Positions 26,643 to 34,995 are shown, counted from the first letter of the stretch. The stretch is DNA of 64,000 nucleotides from CBDFNN01 sp965250215 (GCA_965250215.1 CBDFNN010000004.1:2294001-2358000); one strand, 5' to 3'. Translations and numbers: made by a program. The notes: generated by a model from the sequence alone, not told the origin.

Positions 26643-27088
26643 TATTGTCCCCCGGTGTCTAAGTATTTTTTGAGATTGGGTTCAGGTGGGAAGCCGTTCA
26701 GATCAATTTCTCCACACCATTTAAGAAAGGCCACGACGGCCTCTGCGTCCGCCTCGCTCATTTTGTAGGCCACCATTTGTCTTCCCTTGGGCGCCCAAGG
26801 CACTGGCGACATCATGATAGATTTGATGATCGCTGGTCCGACCCGTTCATACGACTTTGTGAGTTCGGGCGCATAATAAGCGCCTTCTCCCAGGAGGGTA
26901 TGACAACCCATACAGTTGTTCCTTTCCCAGATTCCTTTGCCGCGAACGACTTCCTCGGTGATTTCTTGGTCATTGGTCTGTTCAGGGACCGTTTTAAAGA
27001 TCGTATGCCAAGAAAGTCCGAGAAATATCGCGAACGATATGATCGTGCCTCCAAAGAAAAAGATCTGCGCTTGCTTTTTTGATAACAT
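26642..27088 (-). CDS. norC: nitric oxide reductase, cytochrome c subunit NorC
   Basis: 148 residues from the ATG at 27088 (MLSKKQAQIFFFGG). An upstream ATG at 27139 would add 17 non-conserved residues. One N-terminal helix (about 8-30) anchors it in the membrane and leaves a periplasmic cytochrome domain. The heme c site is NCMGCHTLLGEGAYY (Cys59, Cys62, His63), and the axial Met lies in the GRQMVAYKM region. It passes electrons from a soluble donor to NorB. It is first in the norCBQD operon; upstream lie about 550 bases with no intact gene, so the promoter is there. A TGAC-N5-GTCA element at 27160-27172 is a possible regulator site, but it does not fit an FNR box well. Confidence 0.94.
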   Translation of the reverse strand: MLSKKQAQIFFFGGTIISFAIFLGLSWHTIFKTVPEQTNDQEITEEVVRGKGIWERNNCMGCHTLLGEGAYYAPELTKSYERVGPAIIKSIMMSPVPWAPKGRQMVAYKMSEADAEAVVAFLKWCGEIDLNGFPPEPNLKKYLDTGGQ

Positions 27089-27169
27089 GGGCGTCTTCGT
27101 TTGATGAATGGAATGAGATTCCAAGATGGCGCCCTGCATGTTGCGCGTGCAGGTAAATCTGACGGAAGG

Positions 27170-27292
27170 TCAAAGATGTGCTTGTTTCATCCCGACCGCA
27201 ATTCGAGCGGATATTTCGAATGCAGGTGCACCTAATGTTGGATGATTGGAATCATATCCCAAACCTTCTGTACTGTTGCCAATGATAGGCAC
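27170..27292 (-). other. possible 40-residue coding remnant or leader ORF upstream of norC
   Basis: On the minus strand, a GTG at 27292 opens 40 codons that read MPIIGNSTEGLGYDSNHPTL then GAPAFEISARIAVGMKQAHL. The frame continues upstream to a stop near 27325. The peptide looks like genuine protein sequence rather than random codons, but I cannot name it. It may be the surviving tail of a deleted gene next to the nor operon, or a leader. No Shine-Dalgarno site is evident. Confidence 0.3.
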
Positions 27293-27420
27293 GGCAACAC
27301 TATGAAAAGAGTCTTCGGTCTTAATTTAACGCAGATCTCACAGAAGGACTACTTGGGTTCTTGAATCTGGATGCAAGCTCTGGATGCTGGATTAAGACCG
27401 AGATGGCTGGTCAGATCCAA

Positions 27421-27641
27421 ACATAGAAAAATCGGAATATCGATTCAATCGATGTTGAGCGCGGTCAATCAAATGCTCATGCTGACGATTGTCAAAATTG
27501 CGAATCAAAAGGAGATCAGATCGATTTGATGAGGAGGTCGATGACAAGCAGAATGAGAGACTGCTTTATATACCCAGCCGATGTCCAGTGCAATGAACTC
27601 TCGAAGGTCAAATTGAAGAAAAAACCCATTTGAATGAATAG
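27421..27641 (+). pseudogene. decayed duplicate of the OsmC C-terminal coding sequence
   Basis: This stretch aligns with the last 250 bases of the hydrolase-OsmC gene (about 22387-22630). Shared blocks include GATTGTCAA, TTGCGAATCAAAAG, ATGACAAGCAGAA, CCGATGTCC, TCGAAGGTCAAAT and GAATGAATAG. Relative to the intact copy it has an in-frame stop (TAG at about 27423) and a deletion of about 22 bases after GAGGTC, and it lacks the second redox Cys context. It ends with the same stop context, inside which the next gene starts (ATGAATAG). It is non-functional. The rest of the 27140-27633 gap holds the small minus-strand frame described separately and a degenerate GCTGGAT-like repeat near 27364-27393; I see no other feature. 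Confidence 0.85.
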
Positions 27642-28314
27642 CGATAACAAATTCCCGACCGAAGCCCTCGATTTTACTAGAATCGAGTCGTCAGAAATGG
27701 AAAAACGTGCAGATGAATTCTACGCTCTATTAGAAAGAAGGCGATCTGTCCGTTTTTTCTCAGATCAAGCCGTGGACAGAAACCTAATAGAGAAGGCCAT
27801 AATGACTGCCTCTACAGCTCCAAGTGGCGCTCATAAGCAGCCCTGGCACTTCGTCGCGATAAATGACCCTGAATTAAAGAAAGAGATAAGGGTTCAAGCT
27901 GAAGAGGAAGAGAAAGAAAGCTACAATGGAAGAATGTCGCAGGAATGGCTCAAAGATCTTGAACCTATCGGGACCGACTGGAGAAAACCTTTTCTCGAAA
28001 TCGTTCCGTGGATCGTCATTTGTTTCGTTAAGCCGTTTGAAATCGACAGTGAAGGGAAAAGGCACAAGAACTACTATGTGCCTGAGAGTTGTGGAATCGC
28101 CTGTGGAATGTTCATCTCAGCGATTCACAATATGGGCCTTGCGACTCTGACTCATACTCCGAGTCCGATGAAATTTCTGAACTCCATCGTCGGCCGACCC
28201 TCTCATGAGCGACCATTTATCCTTTTTCCCGTGGGATATCCTTCCTCAGACGCTACTGTCCCTGTTCTTGAGAGAAAGAGTTTGGATGAAGTTGTGCAGT
28301 GGAATCGAGGCTGA
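27634..28314 (+). CDS. iodotyrosine-deiodinase-like FMN reductive dehalogenase (nitroreductase superfamily)
   Basis: 226 residues. It follows the IYD subfamily rather than generic nitroreductases: ALLERRRSVRFFSDQAV at the N terminus and TAPSGAHKQPWHFVAINDPE for FMN. The substrate lid is EEEEKESYNGRMSQEWLKDL. The three residues that hold the halotyrosine zwitterion in animal IYD (Glu, Tyr four later, Lys 21 after the Tyr) appear as Glu93, Tyr97 and Lys118. THTPSPMKFLNSIVGRP supplies the Thr near flavin N5, and LFPVGYPSSDATVP ends the domain. No membrane anchor is present, so it is cytoplasmic. A role in reductive removal of iodide or bromide from halotyrosines is inferred, as tested for some bacterial homologues. 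Its ATG overlaps the stop of the decayed osmC copy. Confidence 0.82.
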   Translation: MNSDNKFPTEALDFTRIESSEMEKRADEFYALLERRRSVRFFSDQAVDRNLIEKAIMTASTAPSGAHKQPWHFVAINDPELKKEIRVQAEEEEKESYNGRMSQEWLKDLEPIGTDWRKPFLEIVPWIVICFVKPFEIDSEGKRHKNYYVPESCGIACGMFISAIHNMGLATLTHTPSPMKFLNSIVGRPSHERPFILFPVGYPSSDATVPVLERKSLDEVVQWNRG

Positions 28315-28379
28315 GAGACAAGGGAACTCTCAGTGGAGGAGGGTGTGCTAAATGCACAATTCGTTGACAGCGATTTTCA

Positions 28380-28394
28380 TTGATCGCCGATCAA
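28380..28394. promoter_or_regulatory. perfect inverted repeat, possible operator upstream of the secDF region
   Basis: TTGATCG-C-CGATCAA is a perfect 7-1-7 palindrome. It starts 10 bases after a TTGACA sequence (28364-28369) and lies 50 bases before the next gene's start. It is too short and lacks a U-tract for a terminator, so a dimeric regulator site is plausible. No regulator gene is adjacent. Confidence 0.35.
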
Positions 28395-28443
28395 GAATTA
28401 GCCTAATATATCAGCTCTTTTTAAGAGATATTACCAAAGGTTT

Positions 28444-28821
28444 TTGAACCAATTCCGGAAGATAATTTCAGCAAGCTTGTCGCTTGCTTTTTTCACGCTC
28501 ATGCTAGTTCAGAGCGCGAATGGAGGTGTGCTAATTGTTATCGAAAACGAGGAAGAATCGACTGAGATAGGCGCCCAGGCTCATCAGACAAAGTCCTCAG
28601 AGACAATAATATCAGCAAATCTTCTCATCTCTCCGATCCTAAGTAGTGTTGTCGCGAAGAAGACAGCCAAGGACATAGATCTTTTGGATAGTAGCCTCGA
28701 AAATCGAAATATATTATATATTTCGCCTATAGAAGTATTTTCTTATACAAGTCTCGTAAGTGATTGGGCTCCAATAGGTTCACAAACCCATATTGGCTCA
28801 ATCTCCCCATCTGGCCCATAG
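28444..28821 (+). CDS. small secreted hypothetical protein
   Basis: 125 residues from a TTG start (MNQFRKIISASLSLAFFTLM). The N terminus is a convincing signal peptide, with cleavage likely after LVQSANG. The mature part is short, acidic then Ser-rich (VIENEEESTEIGAQAHQ, and SDWAPIGSQTHIGSISPSGP at the end), with no cysteines and no domain I recognise. It lies 75 bases before secD on the same strand, but no functional link is evident. The start codon is weak and the family unknown, so confidence is moderate. Confidence 0.5.
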   Translation: MNQFRKIISASLSLAFFTLMLVQSANGGVLIVIENEEESTEIGAQAHQTKSSETIISANLLISPILSSVVAKKTAKDIDLLDSSLENRNILYISPIEVFSYTSLVSDWAPIGSQTHIGSISPSGP

Positions 28822-28896
28822 GCACGTCGGCATTCTCGACAAACTATAAGAGCAGCTGCTCTTTACCCACTACCTAACCCTCTTACACATAATAAA

Positions 28897-30792
28897 ATGC
28901 GTGATAACGGATTTAAAATCCTGTGCCTGGTCTTTTTCTTAGGCCTATCAGGTTACTATCTCTTTCCAAGCTGGCAGAACTATAGCCTGAACAAAGAAAG
29001 AAACTCATTGACTGGGGACGATCTAGAGACATTTGACGATGAAAATCTTCAAAAGCTGACATCAGCGAAAGAAAGGTCACTAAAGCTAGGTCTGGATCTT
29101 CAAGGTGGCATGCTCGCGACTTTGGAGGTTCAATTGGATAAGCTACTTGGTGAACTTGCAACAGATAAAGATGCTGCTTTCAACGAAGTGTTGGCAGAAT
29201 CCGCCGAAGAAGCTGCCGCATCTGGAGCTGATCTAGTTGACCTGTTCCAAAGCAAGTTCGAAGCCCGTGACCCAGATGCCCGACTTTCTCGATATTTCAG
29301 AAGCTCGTCGGCAAATATTACTCGCCGATCAACAAATGACGAGGTTGCTTCATTTCTCCAGTCTGAATCAGGGAATGCAGTCGATCGAGCGATCGAGATT
29401 ATTCGTGACCGGGTTGATAGATTTGGTGTAACTGAGCCATCTATTCAAAAGCAAGGGACAAGACGAGTTATAGTTGAGCTCCCGGGCGTTGAAGATGCTC
29501 AGCGAGTCCGAAATTTGCTTAAAGGAACAGCCAAATTGGAATTCAGGCTCATGATTGATCCTTCACAGTCCCAAGGCGCTATCGGCAGGATCGTAAACTA
29601 CTACGAACAACAAGCAGCGCCAGATTCTGTGGCGACAGACTCAAGCGCAGTTGATGGTGAAATTGCTGTTGCAGAGGAGGACACCACCTTCGACATCTCA
29701 GAAATCACAGAGGAAAGTCTTGCGATCGAGGAATCAAGCAATCTCCTATTGAGAGTATTCGAGCCTAGTGCCGGAGACGTGCAACTAGGCCGTGCTTTGG
29801 CGAGAGATACCGCAGCTGCTAGGGCTCTTCTTTTTGCAGATGAGGTCAGAGGATTCTTGCCCAGTGATATCGACTTGATGTGGACAGCAAATCCAATTGG
29901 AACGGATGAAGCGGGACGAGAAGTATTCACGGCTTTAGGAGTCAAAAAAAACACCGAGCTAAGCGGAGAAACGATCGTTGAAGCCAGCGCCGAAATTGAT
30001 CAGTACACTGCCAGTCCTCAGGTCGCGATGGAGATGAACTCCGAAGGAGCGACTACCTGGGCACGTGTAACTGGAGCCAATGTCAACAAAAAGATTGCCG
30101 TTGTAATGGACAACGTCGTCTATTCCTATCCCAACGTCGAAGGCAAGATTAGTGGCGGTAGGTCTCAAATCACAGGTCTCGAATCACTAGAAGAAGCCAA
30201 TGACATCGTAACCGTACTAAAATCGGGTTCGCTTCCTGCGCCAGTCAGTATCGTCGGTGAATCTACCGTTGGACCGAGCTTAGGAGCGAAGTCCGTTAAG
30301 GCCGGTACTTGGTCTGTAATCGCTGGAATCTTACTTGTTGCGATCTTTATGATCTTCTATTACCAGACTGCTGGTTTGGTAGCAGATCTCGCTCTCGCCT
30401 TGAACATGGTTTTCATATTTGGAATACTAGCAGGCTTCAACGCCACTCTTACTCTTCCAGGAATTGCAGGTATCGTCCTTACAATTGGTATGGCGGTTGA
30501 CGCCAACGTCCTCATTTTTGAACGTATACGCGAAGAGCAGGCATCAGGTAAAACGATAAAAGCTGCAATTCAAGGTGGCTATGCCAATGCCTTGAGTGCG
30601 ATTTTAGACGCCAACATAACAACCTTTCTGGTTGCCGCCATTCTTTATAGTTTCGGAACGGGTCCTGTCAAGGGATTCGCTGTCACGCTTATGGCCGGTA
30701 TCGTCTCTTCACTTTTCACTGCAATTATCGTCACGCGACTTGTTGTCGACTATATGGTCCAAGAGCGCAAGATGAAGATTTCAATAGGTTAA
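28897..30792 (+). CDS. secD: protein translocase subunit SecD
   Basis: 631 residues. It has one N-terminal helix, then the periplasmic P1 head beginning LGLDLQGGMLATLEVQLDKL, a shared SecD motif. The P1 base follows (RVDRFGVTEPSIQKQGTRRV, with IVELPGVEDAQRV). Five further helices from about residue 465 include LALNMVFIFGILAGFNATLT, the motif GMAVDANVLIFERIREE and ALSAILDANITTFLVA. With SecF it uses the proton gradient to pull secreted proteins through SecYEG. A long insertion (about 225-290, acidic) lies in the periplasmic part. secF follows 20 bases later; in some FCB relatives the two are fused, but here they are separate. Confidence 0.96.
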   Translation: MRDNGFKILCLVFFLGLSGYYLFPSWQNYSLNKERNSLTGDDLETFDDENLQKLTSAKERSLKLGLDLQGGMLATLEVQLDKLLGELATDKDAAFNEVLAESAEEAAASGADLVDLFQSKFEARDPDARLSRYFRSSSANITRRSTNDEVASFLQSESGNAVDRAIEIIRDRVDRFGVTEPSIQKQGTRRVIVELPGVEDAQRVRNLLKGTAKLEFRLMIDPSQSQGAIGRIVNYYEQQAAPDSVATDSSAVDGEIAVAEEDTTFDISEITEESLAIEESSNLLLRVFEPSAGDVQLGRALARDTAAARALLFADEVRGFLPSDIDLMWTANPIGTDEAGREVFTALGVKKNTELSGETIVEASAEIDQYTASPQVAMEMNSEGATTWARVTGANVNKKIAVVMDNVVYSYPNVEGKISGGRSQITGLESLEEANDIVTVLKSGSLPAPVSIVGESTVGPSLGAKSVKAGTWSVIAGILLVAIFMIFYYQTAGLVADLALALNMVFIFGILAGFNATLTLPGIAGIVLTIGMAVDANVLIFERIREEQASGKTIKAAIQGGYANALSAILDANITTFLVAAILYSFGTGPVKGFAVTLMAGIVSSLFTAIIVTRLVVDYMVQERKMKISIG

Positions 30793-30812
30793 TCGAATAA
30801 AGAATTACCGAT

Positions 30813-31724
30813 ATGAGAATATTTGAAAACACAAATATCGATTTCGTTGAAAGACGAAAGATAGGATATGTTATTTCCGGGGTACTCATTTTAGTGAGTG
30901 CTATTTCGCTCGCTACCTTTGGTTTGAAGCTTGGAATTGATTTTCAGTCAGGCTCTGAATTTGTCATTGAAACCGACATCGTCATACCCACGACTGACCT
31001 AAAGCAGGCTTTGGGGGACGTCTTGGAATCTGACGCGGAAATCAAGACTTATGGTAACGAAAGTACCCTCTTGGTCAGGACTACGGAAAAGGGAGATCTT
31101 GACTCCGTCCAGGGAATGATAACCGGGACGATGGAGAGTCAATTTTCTGGTTCCAATCCAAAGATGATTAAACGAGATAGTGTTGAGCCTCGCCTTTCTA
31201 GTGATATGAAACGAGGTGCGATTATGGCCGTCATTACATCTCTTCTCGTCATCTTTGGCTATATCCTGATTCGATTCGAATGGCGATTTGGAGTTGGCGC
31301 AGTTTTGGCACTTTCGCATGATGTGTTCATCACGCTCGGGCTTTTTGCACTCCTTCACAACTTCGTTCCGTTCTCTTTAGAGATTAATCAGGCTATTATC
31401 GCGGCCTTGCTCACGATCGTCGGTTACTCATTAAATGACACAGTAGTTGTTTTTGACCGAATTCGTGAGTATACAAGAGTATTCAAAACTCAAGCCTACG
31501 ATAAGATGGTCAACAGATCAATCAATAGTACGCTCAGTCGCACCTTGGTGACGTCTGGAACCACGCTTATTGTAGTTTTGGTATTATTTTTCGCCGGCGG
31601 TGAGGTACTACGAGGATTTGCATTTGCACTCATTGTTGGTATCTTGGTCGGTACTTATTCGTCGATATTTGTAGCTTCGCCCGCGGTGCTTGAACTGAAA
31701 GCTTTAGCTGCAAAAAAATCGTAA
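30813..31724 (+). CDS. secF: protein translocase subunit SecF
   Basis: 303 residues. SecF hallmarks are present: FGLKLGIDFQSGSEFVIE near the first helix, DSVEPRLSSDMKRGAI, and ALSHDVFITLGLFAL. The transmembrane core motif is GYSLNDTVVVFDRIREYTR. NRSINSTLSRTLVTSGTTLI then follows. It forms a complex with SecD in the inner membrane. It is the second gene of the secDF pair and is followed after 21 bases by a STAS protein, which probably shares the transcript up to the terminator at 32127. Confidence 0.97.
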   Translation: MRIFENTNIDFVERRKIGYVISGVLILVSAISLATFGLKLGIDFQSGSEFVIETDIVIPTTDLKQALGDVLESDAEIKTYGNESTLLVRTTEKGDLDSVQGMITGTMESQFSGSNPKMIKRDSVEPRLSSDMKRGAIMAVITSLLVIFGYILIRFEWRFGVGAVLALSHDVFITLGLFALLHNFVPFSLEINQAIIAALLTIVGYSLNDTVVVFDRIREYTRVFKTQAYDKMVNRSINSTLSRTLVTSGTTLIVVLVLFFAGGEVLRGFAFALIVGILVGTYSSIFVASPAVLELKALAAKKS

Positions 31725-31745
31725 AAATGTATTCTAGAAACCAAT

Positions 31746-32099
31746 ATGAATTACAAAGTTGATGAGCGTTATAACGCTGTAGTGATTTCCATGCGTGGAA
31801 ACTTTATGGGCGGCCCAGATGGAAATGATCTGCGAGAAGATCTAAAAGAGCTTAAGGAAGCTGGGAAGTCAAATGTTGTTGTTGATTTAGGCAAAGTTAA
31901 GTTGATGAACTCAAGTGGAATCGGTACGCTGATCGCTGGAATGACCTCAATGAGAAATGCTGGCGGAGATCTTCGGCTTGCAAACGTAGCCGATCGGATC
32001 AAATCCTTGTTGGTAATTACCAAGTTAATCACAGTTTTCAAACACTTCGAGAGTGTAGAAGATGCACTTGCGAGTTATGAAGGAGACGCTTCAGCATAG
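31746..32099 (+). CDS. STAS-domain protein (anti-anti-sigma factor-like)
   Basis: 117 residues, a single SpoIIAA/RsbV-like STAS domain. The phosphorylation-site segment is VKLMNSSGIGTLIAGMTSMR, with Ser57 aligned to the regulated Ser and an Asn in place of the usual Asp before the SSG. Such proteins bind a HPK-type anti-sigma kinase and release a sigma factor when dephosphorylated. No partner kinase or phosphatase is adjacent, and the ECF pair at 16.4 kb is a different type. Co-transcription with secDF is likely from the 21-base gap. The actual pathway is unknown. Confidence 0.88.
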   Translation: MNYKVDERYNAVVISMRGNFMGGPDGNDLREDLKELKEAGKSNVVVDLGKVKLMNSSGIGTLIAGMTSMRNAGGDLRLANVADRIKSLLVITKLITVFKHFESVEDALASYEGDASA

Positions 32100-32126
32100 A
32101 ATTAATTGAAGCCAATTATTTATTGG

Positions 32127-32158
32127 AAGGCGATGGGTTTACCTGTCGCCTTTCCTTT
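32127..32158 (+). terminator. intrinsic terminator after the secDF-STAS unit
   Basis: AAGGCGA and TCGCCTT form a perfect seven-base-pair stem with a 12-base loop, followed by TTCCTTTG. It starts 28 bases after the STAS stop codon and ends before the purA start. Confidence 0.65.
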
Positions 32159-32187
32159 GTTTATAAGCCACCCTTAACCCGGAAGAG

Positions 32188-33465
32188 ATGCCGGTAACAA
32201 TAGTAATAGGATCACAGTGGGGCGATGAGGGGAAAGGTAAAATTGTAGACCTTCTCAGCCCACAATTTGATTTCGTAGCGAGATACCAAGGAGGAGCTAA
32301 CGCTGGTCACACAATCGCATGGGGCGACCAGAAGTTCGTACTTCACCTTGTACCGAGCGGGATATTCAATGAAGGAGTCGAATGCATTGTCGGCAACGGT
32401 GTTGTCGTAGATCCGATGTCCCTTCTTGAGGAAATCGAATTAGTCGAGAAAATCGGCTACCAAGTTGAGGGTCGACTTCATATTTCTCGAAGAGCCCATG
32501 TTATTTTTCCATTCCACCAAAGCAGGGATGCGTCTAGAGAAAAATCTTCTGGTAGTTCAAAGATCGGGACTACAAAAAAGGGTATAGGCCCTGCTTATGT
32601 AGATAAGCATATGCGATCCGGACTGCGCATGCATGATCTTGTTGATCAGGATAAATTGGTTCGGAAACTTCGTCCTCTTCTTGAGAGCAATAACGAATTC
32701 CTAAAATGGAAATTTGGTCATGAGCCAGTCGATGTTGGTTCCGTTTTGGACGAATACGTCGCAATTGGAAAGAGATTGAAATCCTATACAGCTGATACCA
32801 TTCACATGCTTCACTCCGCGCTTGATGATGGTAAAAACGTTCTCGCAGAAGGAGCCCAAGGAGCACTTCTTGATATTGACTTCGGAACCTACCCCTACGT
32901 GACCTCGAGTCATCCGACTTCCGGTGGATCATGTGTTGGACTGGGTATACCTCCGAGCTCAATAGAAAGAGTCATTGGTATTACCAAGGCCTATCTGACA
33001 CGTGTAGGCGAAGGTCCTTTTCCGACCGAGTTACATGACGAACTAGGAGAGAAAATAAGAGCTGAAGGTGCAGAGTTTGGCGCAACTACCGGCCGACCGA
33101 GAAGATGTGGCTGGATAGACATTCCGGCATTGAAATACTCCGCAAAATTAAGTGGTATTACAGAGCTGTCCATTACAAAGCTTGATGTATTGAGCGGGCT
33201 TGATCAAATTGGTGTTGCTACGTCCTATGACGGAGATCCGAGAGGAGCATTTCCAGCTTGTTGTGATGACTTGGCCGTGGTTAATCCAGACTACACAATG
33301 CTAAAGGGCTGGACCAATGATATCACATCGGCGGAGGAAATGAATGATCTTCCTCAAGCAGCTCACGACTATCTTGATTTCGTACAGAAAGAGTCGGGTG
33401 TTAAGATCTCTATGGTTTCTGTTGGGCCTAAGCGAAGTCAGACCCTAATGGTTGACGCTTCTTAG
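32188..33465 (+). CDS. purA: adenylosuccinate synthetase
   Basis: 425 residues, standard for bacterial PurA, which condenses IMP and aspartate with GTP in AMP synthesis. Visible motifs are the P-loop GSQWGDEGKGKIVDL (residues 8-22) and YQGGANAGHTIAWG. IGTTKKGIGPAYVDK, EGAQGALLDIDFGTYPYVTS and the GTP-site residues in SITKLDVLSGLDQIG complete the set. The ATG at 32188 places the P-loop where it belongs. It follows the terminator closely, so its promoter must overlap that region. It is probably monocistronic, with 168 bases before the kinase gene. Confidence 0.98.
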   Translation: MPVTIVIGSQWGDEGKGKIVDLLSPQFDFVARYQGGANAGHTIAWGDQKFVLHLVPSGIFNEGVECIVGNGVVVDPMSLLEEIELVEKIGYQVEGRLHISRRAHVIFPFHQSRDASREKSSGSSKIGTTKKGIGPAYVDKHMRSGLRMHDLVDQDKLVRKLRPLLESNNEFLKWKFGHEPVDVGSVLDEYVAIGKRLKSYTADTIHMLHSALDDGKNVLAEGAQGALLDIDFGTYPYVTSSHPTSGGSCVGLGIPPSSIERVIGITKAYLTRVGEGPFPTELHDELGEKIRAEGAEFGATTGRPRRCGWIDIPALKYSAKLSGITELSITKLDVLSGLDQIGVATSYDGDPRGAFPACCDDLAVVNPDYTMLKGWTNDITSAEEMNDLPQAAHDYLDFVQKESGVKISMVSVGPKRSQTLMVDAS

Positions 33466-33633
33466 TTGAGCTCTTGCTCGGTGACGCTAAGCTTGGCTCT
33501 TCCATGGCAACAAGTGCTAATAAATTCTAGGCTGGATTTCTTCTGATTGGTCACGGCCAGAAGATGGAGCTAATTGTATGCTTCCGACGTCAGATGATTA
33601 TCTGACTCTGATGACTGAACTGGGAGAATTGAT

Positions 33634-34995
33634 TTGAATTCCTATCGACTTGCCGTAAATCTAAAATTAGGTCTCATATTGACCGCGGTATTGATTGCCG
33701 TGGGCTCCCTTTTCGTAACGAATTGGCTGACTTCGCAATTAAAGGAAAGAGAACAGCGAGTTATAAAGTTATACGCAGATGCTTTAGAGATTCTTTTGAA
33801 TCCGCCTCCCAATGTTAATCCTTATCCGCAAGAATGGAGGGAGATGCAATCCGTGATTTCAAGTCTTAGATCGAACGAATCTTTGAGCGGTGGTAAGCTG
33901 AGTGTAGAGAAGCTAAACAGCTTTTTGGCAGCCTTACGTTGGGCCGAGAATATGCCAGCTTCCTCTGGTGAAATTGACTTCATTCTGAACAATTTTGTCT
34001 TCGAGAAATGGATACAAGTACCAGTAGTCATTACGGACCCCGAAACATCCGAAATTCATTCCTGGTCAATCGCTGGTTTTGATTCACTCAGGACGCTGGC
34101 AGACTCTAGTAAAGTTCTTGAGATAGCAAAGTCTTTTGATACAACTTATGAGCCCTTAGTCATCGAATTTGATGCTGGGAGTACAGGTAGTATATCCCAA
34201 GTTGCCCACTATGGTGAGTCCGACTTAGTAAAATGGTTGCGATATCTACCCTTCATCCAATTCTTCTTCGTTTCGTTATTTATTCTGGTTGGCTATCTGG
34301 GATTTTCCTACGTCAGGCGCAATGAGCAGAGTAATCTTTGGGTAGGAATGGCTAAGGAAGCGGCTCATCAGCTAGGAACACCCATATCGAGCCTGATGGG
34401 TTGGTCCGAAATCCTAAGAATGGACGAAAGCGCTTCAGTGCACAAAATTGCTGAAGAACTTGATAAGGATGTTGCGAGACTGCAGAGAGTAGCCAACAGG
34501 TTTTCGAAAATCGGATCTGAGCCCCTCCTTGAAAGAGTAGCTCTTGCACCAGCGATCAACCAGGTAGTCGAGTACATTCAGCGCAGGTTGCCTCAGATGA
34601 GCGAGCACGTTAGACTTGTTTCAGAAGTGCCGGAAGATATTTACGCCTTTCTCAATGTGGAACTCTTCGAGTGGGTTCTTGAGAATCTTGTCAAAAACGC
34701 AATTGACGCCTCCGGAGATAAGCCAGGAATTATTCGAGTCGAGGCGAAACAGATTGGGAGGAAAATATCAATACAGGTGATTGATCAAGGCAAGGGTATT
34801 TCGAAACGAAATGCTAAGCACATCTTCAGACCCGGATTCAGTACGAAGAAGAGAGGGTGGGGATTAGGTTTGAGTTTAGCTAAACGTATCGTGGAGGACT
34901 ATCACGGGGGTGAGTTGGTCCTAGCGGAGTCGCGAGCCGGCAGAGGAACGACCTTTAGAATTGAATTGGATGCTGAAGCCAAGCTAATGAGCTAG
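33634..34995 (+). CDS. membrane sensor histidine kinase
   Basis: 453 residues from a TTG start. Two membrane helices (about 10-30 and 205-228) enclose a 175-residue periplasmic sensor of unknown ligand. The cytoplasmic part holds the H-box AKEAAHQLGTPISSLMGW with the phosphorylated His245. The N-box is ENLVKNAIDASGDK, G1 is VIDQGKGISKRN, and the F/G2 region is RPGFSTKKRGWGLGLSLAKR. The Leu-Gly-Thr-Pro variant of the H-box is common in Bacteroidota kinases. No response regulator is adjacent, so it is an orphan here. It is convergent with the membrane protein at 35085. Confidence 0.9.
   Translation: MNSYRLAVNLKLGLILTAVLIAVGSLFVTNWLTSQLKEREQRVIKLYADALEILLNPPPNVNPYPQEWREMQSVISSLRSNESLSGGKLSVEKLNSFLAALRWAENMPASSGEIDFILNNFVFEKWIQVPVVITDPETSEIHSWSIAGFDSLRTLADSSKVLEIAKSFDTTYEPLVIEFDAGSTGSISQVAHYGESDLVKWLRYLPFIQFFFVSLFILVGYLGFSYVRRNEQSNLWVGMAKEAAHQLGTPISSLMGWSEILRMDESASVHKIAEELDKDVARLQRVANRFSKIGSEPLLERVALAPAINQVVEYIQRRLPQMSEHVRLVSEVPEDIYAFLNVELFEWVLENLVKNAIDASGDKPGIIRVEAKQIGRKISIQVIDQGKGISKRNAKHIFRPGFSTKKRGWGLGLSLAKRIVEDYHGGELVLAESRAGRGTTFRIELDAEAKLMS

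Noticed and set aside
27159..27174. FNR/NNR-type box upstream of norC
   Set aside because: TTGACCTTCCGTCAG has arms TGAC/GTCA with five bases between them, which deviates from TTGAT-N4-ATCAA; noted only as a possible site.
27364..27393. Fifth heptamer array (GCTGGAT-like) in the nor upstream region
   Set aside because: Only two good copies of TCTGGAT/GCTGGAT can be phased; too short to call with confidence.
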